Counted from the stretch's first letter, positions 26,268-34,303 are shown. The stretch is DNA of 39,653 nucleotides from an uncultured Veillonella sp. (GCA_900544365.1 UQVF01000013.1:1-39653), one strand, 5' to 3'. The notes: generated by a model not told the origin, from the sequence alone. Numbers and translations are program-made.

Positions 26268-27414
26268 TGGTTTAGTGGCAGCTAGCTTGGCAGCCCTTGT
26301 ACTTGTATCTGGTTGTGGTGGACAAGCTCCGGGGCAAGGTCCAACGGAGGTTAACTCCTATAAAATCACAGCTACTGATACAAATGTACAAGAATCTTTC
26401 AATGGTACTGTATTGGCACAAAATTCTATTGTGATTCGAGCGAATGTATCCGGTCGAGTTGTTGAAAAATATGTAAAAGGGGGCGACACGGTAAAAGCCG
26501 GTCAAGCATTGTATCGTCTCGATGGACGTCAATACGAAGCGAACCTAGCTAGTGCACAAGCCAATGCAGCACGATCTAGCGCAGCGTACCAAAACTCTCA
26601 AGTCGATTTACAGCGCTATCAAACATTAGCAAATGAAGATGCCATTGCCCGCCAAACACTAGATACACAAGCTAGTGTGGCTGCACAAAATCGCGCAGCC
26701 TTAGAAGCTATGGAAGCACAAATCCGCTTAGCGGAAAATAATTTACAAGATACGGTTGTATATGCGCCATTTGATGGTACATTGGAAATGGATGATGTAG
26801 ATTTAGGTACATTCGTTACAGCTGGACAAACAGCACTTGTCACATTGAACTCTACCGATCCAGTATATGTACAATTTAGTATGAGTGAAGCAGAGTACTT
26901 AGAATATAAAAAAGCACATCGTTCTGTAGATGGCGAAGTAGAATTGAAATTGTCCAATGGTGAGATTTATGGCACCTATGATGACAATCATAAAATTGTA
27001 AGTACTATTAAAGGTCATATTGTAGAAGCTGCGAAAAACTTGGATAATGGTACAGGTCAGTTGATTTTGAAAGCGGCCTTCCCGAACCCAAATCATATGT
27101 TGTTGCCAAATATGTATGCATCCGTTATTACTAGCGGTGAAACTATTCAAGGCGCTATCTTAGTGCCATCTCGTGCTTTATTACAAGTATTGGATAAAAC
27201 ATTTGTGATGGTCATCCGAGATGGTAAAGTAGAACAAGTGCCTGTCACAACAAGTGGTACCAGTGGTAAATACACCATCATTCGTCCTTCCAAAGATGGT
27301 AAAGGTTTAACAGTAGGCGATGAAATCGTTGTAGATGGCTTAACAAAAGCGAAAAATGGCGCAGAAGTAAAAGCAACTTTATTAAGCAAAGAAGATATTG
27401 AGAAAGGTAATTAG
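26248..27414 (+). CDS. RND efflux periplasmic adaptor (membrane fusion protein), lipoprotein
   Basis: The protein has 388 residues. A lipoprotein signal ends at the lipobox VSGC (Cys23), which would anchor it to the outer face of the inner membrane. Then come the lipoyl half (about 55-85, GRVVEKYVKGGDTVKAGQALY), an alpha-hairpin coiled coil (about 88-150, rich in Ala and Gln), the second lipoyl half (VYAPFDGTL), a beta-barrel and a membrane-proximal domain. It is an AcrA/MexA-like HlyD-family adaptor. The start ATG lies within the end of the tetR frame, giving translational coupling in the original operon. The RND pump starts 9 bp after its stop. Confidence 0.93.
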   Translation: MKKQAYNGLVAASLAALVLVSGCGGQAPGQGPTEVNSYKITATDTNVQESFNGTVLAQNSIVIRANVSGRVVEKYVKGGDTVKAGQALYRLDGRQYEANLASAQANAARSSAAYQNSQVDLQRYQTLANEDAIARQTLDTQASVAAQNRAALEAMEAQIRLAENNLQDTVVYAPFDGTLEMDDVDLGTFVTAGQTALVTLNSTDPVYVQFSMSEAEYLEYKKAHRSVDGEVELKLSNGEIYGTYDDNHKIVSTIKGHIVEAAKNLDNGTGQLILKAAFPNPNHMLLPNMYASVITSGETIQGAILVPSRALLQVLDKTFVMVIRDGKVEQVPVTTSGTSGKYTIIRPSKDGKGLTVGDEIVVDGLTKAKNGAEVKATLLSKEDIEKGN

Positions 27415-27423
27415 GGTGATATT

Positions 27424-30400
27424 GTGTCAAAATTCTTTATTAATCGCCCTATCTTTGCCATCGTAATCTCTATTATCATTACATTGCTAGGGTTGATTTC
27501 CTTATCAAAACTGCCGATCGACAGATATCCACAGATTTCTCCACCGCAAGTACAGGTACGTACTGCCTACATGGGGGCCAATGCTGAGGTTGTAAGCGAA
27601 TCGGTAGCGGCAGTCATCGAAAAACAAATCGTTGGCGTCCAAAATATGGATTATATGCAATCCACGAGTACAGGGGATGGTTCCTATAACTTGACAGTTC
27701 AATTTGAGCAAGGAACTGATGCCGATATGGATACGGTAAACGTACAAAACCGTGTAGCCCGTGCCTTGGCATCCTTGCCATCCGAAGTACAAACGGTGGG
27801 CGTGACCACTACGAAATCTTCTGGTGATATGGCCATGGTATTCTCCTTGGTATCGCCAAATGGTAGTTATGATAGAACTTTCTTGAAAAACTATGCCACT
27901 AACTACATGATGGATGCCATCCAATCTGTGAATGGTGTGGGTACAGTGCAGGAGTTCGGTGCTGACTATGCTATGCGCATTTGGCTAGACCCTACAAAAA
28001 TGTCTAAGTATGGCGTTACCATAACAGATGTAAGCAATGCGATTCGCAGTCAAAACAAACAGGCTGCAGCAGGTGCGTTAGGTTCCGATCCAATTGACAA
28101 AGATCAAGCTTTCAACACATCTGTGAAAGTACAAGGTCGTTTGGCTGAAATTTCAGAATTTGAAAATATCGTAATTAAAAAAGATAAAAAGAATAATTTA
28201 TTGCATTTAAAAGATGTAGCTCGTGTTGAATTAGGGGCACAAAGTTATTCTGTAGAGCCTACAAGCTTCTCAAAAGAAACGGGCAATGATAAACCAGTAG
28301 CTGTATTTGCTGTTTCATTAACGAATGATGCGAATACATTAGAAACAATCAATGCTGTAAAAGAGGTTATTCACCAACAAGAAGAAGCATTCCCACCGGA
28401 TATGCAAGCGAAGATTATTGTAGATAATACAAAATTCGTAAAAGCTTCTATGAAAGAAGTAGTAAAAACCTTTGCAGAAGCCTTGATTCTCGTAGCGATA
28501 ATTGTGTACTTGTTCTTGCAAACATGGCAGTCTACAGTGATTCCAATGATTGCAGTGCCAGTATCTTTGATTGGTACTTTTGCGGCGTTCCAAGTAATGG
28601 GCTTTACTGTTAATACATTGACTTTGCTAGCCATGGTGTTAGCGATTGGCCTCGTCGTGGATGATGCCATCGTCGTAATCGAAGCTGTAGAATATGAAAT
28701 GCGCTACAATGGGTTGAAACCAAAAGCGGCTACTGTGGCAGCCATGGAAAAAGTACAAGGCCCTGTTATTGGTATTGCCTTTGTATTGATTTCCGTATTC
28801 GTTCCAGTGGCCTTCATGGGTGGTTTAACGGGGGTATTGTATAAACAATTCGCTTTAACAGTAGCTATTTCTGTTATTAATTCTGCCTTTGTAGCATTGA
28901 CATTGACGCCTGCATTGTGTGGTATTATGTTAAAACCACATAAGCCAAAAGAGACTACTAATATAGTGGGTCGTTTCTTGGAGTGGTTTAATGGATTCTT
29001 GGATCGAAGAATCGATCAGTATGGTATTCTTTTAGCTCGTTGGTCCAATCGTCTATGGGCCACATGGTTGGCATTGGCTATCTTCTTAGGTGCAGCTTTT
29101 GGTATGATGCGTATGGTGCCAAGTGGATTCGTACCTGCTGAAGATAGTGGCTATTTTCTGGTTGCGGTATCCTTGCCGCCAGGGGCTACTTCTAGCCGTA
29201 CAAAAGATGTGTTAACTGATTTAGGTCACTTCTTGAATGAAGATAAAGATATGAATGGTACGATCACAGTGCCAGGTTTTGATGTCTTGTCAGGAACGGC
29301 ACAAACTAGTGGTGGTGCCATCTTTACATCCTTAATTGATTGGGATGAAAGAACGCAACCAGATCAACAGCTTGGTTCGAAGATTAGAAATACTTTCATC
29401 CATGGTTCTAAGGACCCACGAGGAACGATTATTCCGTTGAATCCACCATCCCTCCCAGGTCTTGGTAAGACGGGTGGTTTCTCCATGTACCTCATCAATA
29501 AAGCGGGTCATAGTACAGAACAAATGAATGACGTAGTACAGCAATTTTTGGCAGAAGCTCAAAAACGTCCTGAATTCCGTAGTATTTATACTACATTCAA
29601 TACATCTACACCATCCTATAATTTTGATGTGAATCGTGATAGAGCAGCTCGTGATGGTGTAGCAGTAACCGATATTTATACAGCCTTACAAGGATATTAT
29701 GGTGGTATGCAGTTAAATGATTTTACTAAGTTTGGTAAAAACTATAAAGTTATGTTGCAAGCGGATAATCAGTTCCGTACCGATCCTAGTATGAATCATC
29801 TGTTGACTGTTCGTAATGCAGTAGGTCAAATGGTGCCTGTAGATACGTATATTACACCACAAAAAACAACATCTGCTTTTGTGGTAACACGATATAACAA
29901 CTTCCCAGCAGTGAGCATTGGTGGTAATACCAACCAAGGTGTCAGCTCTGGGGATGCTATCAAAGCATTAGAAACAGTGGCAAAAGATACGTTACCACAA
30001 GGATATACCTATGATTGGGGTGGACAAACTCGTGAGGAAATCAAAGCTGGATCTCAAGTGTTGATTATCTTCGGATTTGGTATCGTCTTTGTATTCCTTG
30101 TATTGGCGGCATTGTATGAATCTTGGAAAGTGCCATTTGCAGTATTATTATCTGTTCCAACAGGTATCTTCGGTGCTGTTCTTGGTCCATGGTTATTCAA
30201 TATGATTGGTGCCATGATGAAATCTACACATTTCTTTGCCTTAGATATTTACTTCCAAATCGGCTTGCTTACCTTGGTGGGCTTGGCAGCGAAGAATGCA
30301 ATCTTAATCATCGAGTATGCTAAGATTCGTGTCGATGAAAGAGGAATGAACTATGTAGATGCTGCTATTGAAGCTGCGAAGATTCGTTTACGTCCTATTT

Positions 30401-30591
30401 TGATGACATCCTTAGCATTTATCATTGGATGTTTGCCATTGATGTTGGCAAGTGGTGCCGGTGCTGGTGCCCGTGCATCCTTGGGTGTGACCGTAGTATT
30501 TGGTATGATTACAGCGACATTCTTTGGGGTGGCAATCATTCCTATGTTGTTCATCATTATAGAAAAACTAGGCTTTAAACGTCACTTGTGA
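27424..30591 (+). CDS. RND multidrug efflux transporter, HAE1 family
   Basis: The protein has 1055 residues. It is an AcrB-like proton-driven trimeric drug pump of the inner membrane. It shows the N-terminal start MSKFFINRPIFAIVISIII, two large periplasmic loops, and twelve predicted membrane segments. The proton-relay aspartates are D413-D414 in LAIGLVVDDAIVV (TM4), with the partner lysine in TM10 (VGLAAKNAILII). The start is GTG 27424 after AGGGTGAT. No outer-membrane factor (TolC/OprM) is encoded next to it, so the pump must borrow one from elsewhere. The stop is followed by nested-palindrome repeats rather than a simple terminator. Confidence 0.95.
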   Translation: MSKFFINRPIFAIVISIIITLLGLISLSKLPIDRYPQISPPQVQVRTAYMGANAEVVSESVAAVIEKQIVGVQNMDYMQSTSTGDGSYNLTVQFEQGTDADMDTVNVQNRVARALASLPSEVQTVGVTTTKSSGDMAMVFSLVSPNGSYDRTFLKNYATNYMMDAIQSVNGVGTVQEFGADYAMRIWLDPTKMSKYGVTITDVSNAIRSQNKQAAAGALGSDPIDKDQAFNTSVKVQGRLAEISEFENIVIKKDKKNNLLHLKDVARVELGAQSYSVEPTSFSKETGNDKPVAVFAVSLTNDANTLETINAVKEVIHQQEEAFPPDMQAKIIVDNTKFVKASMKEVVKTFAEALILVAIIVYLFLQTWQSTVIPMIAVPVSLIGTFAAFQVMGFTVNTLTLLAMVLAIGLVVDDAIVVIEAVEYEMRYNGLKPKAATVAAMEKVQGPVIGIAFVLISVFVPVAFMGGLTGVLYKQFALTVAISVINSAFVALTLTPALCGIMLKPHKPKETTNIVGRFLEWFNGFLDRRIDQYGILLARWSNRLWATWLALAIFLGAAFGMMRMVPSGFVPAEDSGYFLVAVSLPPGATSSRTKDVLTDLGHFLNEDKDMNGTITVPGFDVLSGTAQTSGGAIFTSLIDWDERTQPDQQLGSKIRNTFIHGSKDPRGTIIPLNPPSLPGLGKTGGFSMYLINKAGHSTEQMNDVVQQFLAEAQKRPEFRSIYTTFNTSTPSYNFDVNRDRAARDGVAVTDIYTALQGYYGGMQLNDFTKFGKNYKVMLQADNQFRTDPSMNHLLTVRNAVGQMVPVDTYITPQKTTSAFVVTRYNNFPAVSIGGNTNQGVSSGDAIKALETVAKDTLPQGYTYDWGGQTREEIKAGSQVLIIFGFGIVFVFLVLAALYESWKVPFAVLLSVPTGIFGAVLGPWLFNMIGAMMKSTHFFALDIYFQIGLLTLVGLAAKNAILIIEYAKIRVDERGMNYVDAAIEAAKIRLRPILMTSLAFIIGCLPLMLASGAGAGARASLGVTVVFGMITATFFGVAIIPMLFIIIEKLGFKRHL

Positions 30592-30601
30592 GTTTATGCA
30601 T

Positions 30602-30768
30602 CCTTGTGGCGGTCTTAATTGAATATGATAAAAAGGGAAGAGCACGGCATACTCCTCACAAACGGTATTTCATAATGTTTGTTCGGAGCACGCCGTGCTC
30701 TTCCTATGTTTGTGTAATTTTGTCAGTAAAGACCGCCACAAAGGCTGCTACACCTAACTGCGTTCCTC
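30602..30768. repeat. Nested palindromic repeat, copy B
   Basis: Outer arms: CTTGTGGCGGTCTT (30603-30617 region) and AAGACCGCCACAAAG (30729-30743 region), nearly perfect. Inner arms: 30636-30655 with 30685-30704, 18 of 20 pair. The innermost stem CAAAC / GTTTG surrounds the same loop sequence as copy A. A conserved tail continues to GTTCCTC at 30768. It begins about 10 bp after the RND stop, the same position copy A takes after tyrS. Confidence 0.88.
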
Positions 30769-30780
30769 AGAGTATAGTTA

Positions 30781-30911
30781 GAGCACGGCATATTCCTACC
30801 CGAACTAATACAGTGGTTAGGTTTGCTCCGGAACATGTCGTGCTCTTCTTGTATTTGTGTTATTTAGTTAGTAAGGGCGCCACGAAGGCTGCTACACCTA
30901 ACTGCCTTCCT
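30781..30911. repeat. Nested palindromic repeat, copy C (left-truncated)
   Basis: This copy lies directly after copy B. It keeps the inner arms (GAGCACGGCATATTCC at 30781-30796 with 30830-30845) and the full right tail (GGCGCCACGAAGGCTGCTACACC ... CTTCCT, split here by ellipsis), but lacks the left outer arm. Its loop differs in sequence from A and B, yet retains a GAAC / GTTT pairing, so shape rather than sequence is conserved. Confidence 0.75.
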
Positions 30912-30945
30912 TATATTAAAAATATAAACGATTTGTCAAAATTTA

Positions 30946-30954
30946 TGATATAAT
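30946..30954 (+). promoter_or_regulatory. Extended -10 promoter of the small peptide gene
   Basis: TGA followed by TATAAT (30949-30954) is an extended -10 element; TTGTCA at 30933-30938 is too close to serve as -35. Start is expected near 30961, giving a 63-nt leader. The same 17 bp (30942-30958) occurs again at 31318-31334. Confidence 0.65.
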
Positions 30955-31023
30955 GAAAATGTAGAAAAGTCATTAACGTGTTGTTAGGCTCATCTCTTCC
31001 TACTATGGGAGGAGGTGATTTCT

Positions 31024-31101
31024 ATGAAGTTTTTGAAAAGATTATCTTTATTGGTAAAATTTTTGAAATTAATTATAGATATTTATCGTTTCTTTAACTA
31101 G
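31024..31101 (+). CDS. 25-residue cationic hydrophobic peptide, candidate type I toxin
   Basis: The product begins MKFLKRLSLLVKFLK and ends YRFFN, 25 residues, with three Lys in the first 12, six basic residues in all and one Asp. Basic residues fall on one face of a predicted amphipathic helix with Leu, Ile and Phe on the other. The Shine-Dalgarno GGGAGGAGGTG (31008-31018) is the strongest in the window and sits six bases before ATG, which argues for real translation. The gene has its own promoter, a leader with self-complementarity, a 3' hairpin and a terminator. This fits small membrane-active toxins of type I systems (Fst, TxpA, BsrG, AapA types) by layout and chemistry, not by sequence match. 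A leader peptide or bacteriocin-like peptide is the alternative. Confidence 0.6.
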   Translation: MKFLKRLSLLVKFLKLIIDIYRFFN

Positions 31102-31111
31102 AAATGACAAA

Positions 31112-31157
31112 GCCTAACGTAAATGATAAGTGTTCGTACCACTTATACACGTTAGGC
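31112..31157. other. 3' UTR hairpin; possible terminator of a minus-strand RNA
   Basis: GCCTAACGT (31112-31120) pairs with ACGTTAGGC (31149-31157), 9 bp, and ATAAGTG (31126-31132) pairs with CACTTAT (31140-31146), 7 bp, with a 7-nt loop. Read on the minus strand, the stem is followed by TTTGTCATTT, so it could end a leftward antisense RNA. On the plus strand there is no T run after it. Confidence 0.7.
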
Positions 31158-31179
31158 GAGTCAAATTTTCCAACATTTG

Positions 31180-31222
31180 AGAGGAGTCTAACGCTTGCAC
31201 ACGTTAATGGCTCTTCTTTTTT
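31180..31222 (+). terminator. Intrinsic terminator of the small peptide transcript
   Basis: A lower 9-bp stem (31180-31188 with 31209-31217), a small internal loop, an upper 4-bp stem (31190-31193 with 31202-31205) and a six-T run to 31222. Both arms are also complementary to the 5' leader of the same transcript. Confidence 0.75.
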
Positions 31223-31321
31223 ATATGTAAAGTATACCATACATTACAAAAAAATACTACTTTTTCCTAGGTCTATCTGCGTTTTCTAGTATTTTATTAT
31301 GTGGGAGAGGTTTGTTTTTTA

Positions 31322-31330
31322 TGATATAAT
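31322..31330 (+). promoter_or_regulatory. Extended -10 promoter of the radical SAM operon
   Basis: TGA followed by TATAAT (31325-31330), with no -35 box at the right distance. Start near 31337 leaves a leader of about 40 nt. It is within a 17-bp exact copy of the peptide promoter. Confidence 0.6.
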
Positions 31331-31376
31331 GAAAGAATAGCCGATGAACTAGTTTCATTCGATGAGTGAGGTACAA

Positions 31377-33329
31377 ATGAAAGTTATTATTTCAACGTTG
31401 AATTCAAAATACATACATTCTTCCTTGGCGTTGCGCTATTTGCAGGCTTATGGAAGAACAAAAGACGAGGCATATGATATAGTGGAGTATACTATTAATA
31501 TGCCTATTTTAGATATCTTAAACAATGTGACTACGTTAGATGCAGATGTGTTAGGTTTTGCTTGTTATATCTGGAATATCGATATGACATTGCATCTGTG
31601 TTCTATGATCAAAGCGGTATGTCCTAACACAAAAATTATATTAGGTGGTCCTGAGGTAAGTTATACGGCGCGGGAACTATTAGAAGAGCATCCGTATATT
31701 GATTATATTGTGCAAGGGGAAGCTGAGGAGGCTTTCACTTCTTTTGTGAAAGCGATTCGTACAGGTCAATCTCCAGTAAGTCCTGTTATACCTGGTATCT
31801 TAGGTAGGGAACAGGGTCATATTCAAGGGTCTGAAGAAGCTGTAGAAGTGAAGGACCTAAGCACGATACCATTTCCGTACACGGAAGAAGATATGCTTAC
31901 TTTGGGAAATAAAATCGTCTATTATGAATCTTCTAGAGGGTGTCCGTTTAGCTGCCAGTATTGTTTATCTGGAAATCGCAATACTGTACGGTTCTTTCCA
32001 CTAGAGCGGGTATTACAAGAGCTAGCTTGGTTTGTAGATCACAATGTAAAACAGGTGAAGTTTGTGGATCGTACGTTCAATTGTGCGCCTCACCATCATA
32101 TTCCTTTAATGGAGTGGATGCGTAATTATGGAGGCAATACAAACTTTCATTTGGAAATGGAATCCATTTTGATGACTGAAAAAGAAGTGGAGATTTTAAG
32201 TTCTACTCGACATGGTCAAATACAGATTGAGGTAGGCGTTCAAAGTACGCACGATAAAACATTAGAGGCTATCCATCGTCGTAATGATTGGGGTCGTATT
32301 CAGTGCGTCATCCCTCCGATTATCAAAGCAGGGCGCACCCATGTGCATATGGATTTAATTGTGGGTTTACCCTATGAAAGTAAAACTATTTTTGAAACAT
32401 CTTTCAATGATTTGTTCAGTTTACAACCTCATGCATTGCAGATTGGCTTTTTAAAATTATTGAAAGGATCTGGCGTGCGTTCTATGGCAGAATACAAGTA
32501 CATTGCCAATCCGAAAGCACCTTACGAAGTATTACAAACCCATGTCTTGCCTTACGATGATGTGCGGATGTTGAAACATTTTGAAGATGTATTTGAACGT
32601 TTTTACAATAGCGAACGGTATCGAACCGTTTTTGGATATATTAGCAAAAGCTTAATCCAAGAGGGGTCTGCCTTTGCCTATTTTGAAGAGATGACTAAGT
32701 TATGGTTAGAAAAAGGGAATGAAGATAGAAAGCTAAATGATGCTGATCAAATTTCTTTTCTGTATGAGTTCTTTACCTTGAAAGGGGACCGAGTAGCCTG
32801 TGACTTACTGCGCTATGATGTGTTAACTTCTTTCAAGGGTAAAATTCGTGATGAACGATTTGGTTTATCTAAAGATAGAAAACAAGAAATGCAGGATGCC
32901 GAGGTATTCTGGCGTGAGGAAGAATTGGTGAGACGATACATTCCCAACTATTCTTTCGTAGAATGGCGAAGAATCCGACAAGATTACCATACTATCGTAG
33001 TCTGTGGGGACTCATTGCCGTATTTAGGGATTCCAAGAGGTTCCTATGGTACTGCAGAAGTTGAACCATTCAAAAATGAGAGTTATGATTGTTCTACTAT
33101 AAGTTCTGTACATAGTGCTGAGGAATGCTATATACAAGAAATAAGTGCAGTTAAACCAAGTAAGATACATGAGGTTAAGACTAACAATGTTATAGCAGAT
33201 AATAGATATACTATTATCATTGATGTAAAAGGTGAGACGAAACCATTTATACGCCCTCAACAATGTGGAGGCAGTGCTCTAAATAATCGTGAACATATTG
33301 CTAGTCCAAGTATTAGAGAGGAGGTGTGA
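31377..33329 (+). CDS. B12-binding radical SAM protein (DUF4080 type)
   Basis: The protein has 650 residues. An N-terminal cobalamin-binding-like domain spans about 1-140 (LGGPEVSYTARELLEEHP), followed by a radical SAM domain with the 4Fe-4S ligands C189, C193 and C196 in SRGCPFSCQYCLSG, then a DUF4080-like C-terminal domain. The last 80 residues or so look like a poorly conserved tail. The substrate is unknown; relatives include methyltransferases and methylthiotransferases. The frame is open to ATG 31362, but GAGTGAGGT at 31364-31372 overlaps that codon and favours ATG 31377. The next radical SAM gene starts 1 bp after the stop, so the two probably act or are at least made together. Confidence 0.88.
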   Translation: MKVIISTLNSKYIHSSLALRYLQAYGRTKDEAYDIVEYTINMPILDILNNVTTLDADVLGFACYIWNIDMTLHLCSMIKAVCPNTKIILGGPEVSYTARELLEEHPYIDYIVQGEAEEAFTSFVKAIRTGQSPVSPVIPGILGREQGHIQGSEEAVEVKDLSTIPFPYTEEDMLTLGNKIVYYESSRGCPFSCQYCLSGNRNTVRFFPLERVLQELAWFVDHNVKQVKFVDRTFNCAPHHHIPLMEWMRNYGGNTNFHLEMESILMTEKEVEILSSTRHGQIQIEVGVQSTHDKTLEAIHRRNDWGRIQCVIPPIIKAGRTHVHMDLIVGLPYESKTIFETSFNDLFSLQPHALQIGFLKLLKGSGVRSMAEYKYIANPKAPYEVLQTHVLPYDDVRMLKHFEDVFERFYNSERYRTVFGYISKSLIQEGSAFAYFEEMTKLWLEKGNEDRKLNDADQISFLYEFFTLKGDRVACDLLRYDVLTSFKGKIRDERFGLSKDRKQEMQDAEVFWREEELVRRYIPNYSFVEWRRIRQDYHTIVVCGDSLPYLGIPRGSYGTAEVEPFKNESYDCSTISSVHSAEECYIQEISAVKPSKIHEVKTNNVIADNRYTIIIDVKGETKPFIRPQQCGGSALNNREHIASPSIREEV

Positions 33330-33330
33330 T

Positions 33331-34293
33331 ATGAGTGATACAACAAAACCAAAGCGGTATCGTATGATATCCGCGTTTTATAAAGAACGATATGGAGAAA
33401 AAGCCTATAAAATTCCCGTGGCGCTACCTTTGACATGTCCTAATCGTGATGGATCTGCCGGTGTAGGTGGATGTACCTTTTGTGGTGAAATTGGAGCAGG
33501 CTATGAAAATCGACCGGCTTCTATGACGGTAAAACAGCAAATTGATGAGACCGTGGTACATATTGCGAAAAAGTATAAGGCCTATAAATATATACCGTAC
33601 TTTCAGAATTTTAGTAACACCTATTTACCACCAGAGAACTTTCGTCAGTATGTGGAGGAATCTTGCTTAGAACACGTAGTAGGTATTGCCATTGCCACAC
33701 GCCCAGACTGCGTACATGATGCATATTTAGATATCTTGAAAGAAATACAATGCAAATACGGCGTCGATATCTATGTAGAACTTGGATTGCAATCGGTGAA
33801 CTATCACACATTGCAAAAAGTGAATCGAGGACATACGATGGCGGAGTTTATCGATGCTGTACTGCGCATTAAGCGCTATGGATTTGAAGTGTGTACTCAT
33901 ATGATACTGAACCTTCCGTGGGACACCATGGACGATGTCATTGAAGGAGCGAAAACTTTATCAGCTTTACAAGTAGACCAAGTGAAGCTCCATGCATTAT
34001 ACTTAGTAAAGAATACGATAATGGCGCGAGATTATGAGGCTGGTGAGTTCAGCTTAATCAGCGCCGAAGAATATGCCCGACGAGTGGTGGAATTTTTGCG
34101 CTACTTAGATCCTAAGATTGTTTTACAAAGATTGGTAGGACGTGCGCCAGAGGATAATACAATTTTTACGAATTGGTCTATGGGATGGTGGCGTGTACAA
34201 GATTTGATTGATCAAATTATGGAAGACGAAGATATTTCTCAAGGCAGTGCGTATAACTATTTACATGGTGCTGCGGTACAAAAGTTTCTGTGA
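33331..34293 (+). CDS. yhcC: Radical SAM protein, YhcC / TIGR01212 family
   Basis: The protein has 320 residues. Fe-S ligands are C36, C48 and C51 in TCPNRDGSAGVGGCTFCG, the family-specific spacing. Other typical parts are NFSNTYLP, GIAIATRPDC, VELGLQS and HMILNLPWDT. The molecular role of this family is not established. A start at 33289 would overlap the previous gene; GAGGAGGTG at 33319-33327 and the family N-terminus favour ATG 33331. phoH starts 10 bp after its stop. Confidence 0.9.
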   Translation: MSDTTKPKRYRMISAFYKERYGEKAYKIPVALPLTCPNRDGSAGVGGCTFCGEIGAGYENRPASMTVKQQIDETVVHIAKKYKAYKYIPYFQNFSNTYLPPENFRQYVEESCLEHVVGIAIATRPDCVHDAYLDILKEIQCKYGVDIYVELGLQSVNYHTLQKVNRGHTMAEFIDAVLRIKRYGFEVCTHMILNLPWDTMDDVIEGAKTLSALQVDQVKLHALYLVKNTIMARDYEAGEFSLISAEEYARRVVEFLRYLDPKIVLQRLVGRAPEDNTIFTNWSMGWWRVQDLIDQIMEDEDISQGSAYNYLHGAAVQKFL

Positions 34294-34303
34294 AAGGGAG
34301 CAT

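Larger units (their letters stand above)
31104..31224 (-). ncRNA. Putative antisense RNA (antitoxin candidate)
   Basis: On the minus strand, TGG-TATACT (extended -10; hexamer at 31231-31236) would start an RNA near 31224. Reading left it would cross the peptide gene's terminator region and end after the hairpin at 31112-31157, where a T-rich tract follows, giving about 115-120 nt. It would be fully complementary to the 3' UTR of the peptide mRNA, as in TxpA/RatA-type systems. No -35 box is visible. This is inferred from promoter- and terminator-like sequence only. Confidence 0.4.

Noticed and set aside
31104..31289. Open frame of 61 codons following the small peptide
   Set aside because: It runs through the 3' hairpin and the terminator with its T run, and has no ribosome site of its own.
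30602..31376. Insertion sequence or transposase remnant
   Set aside because: No transposase-like frame is visible on either strand; only repeats and the small peptide locus are found.
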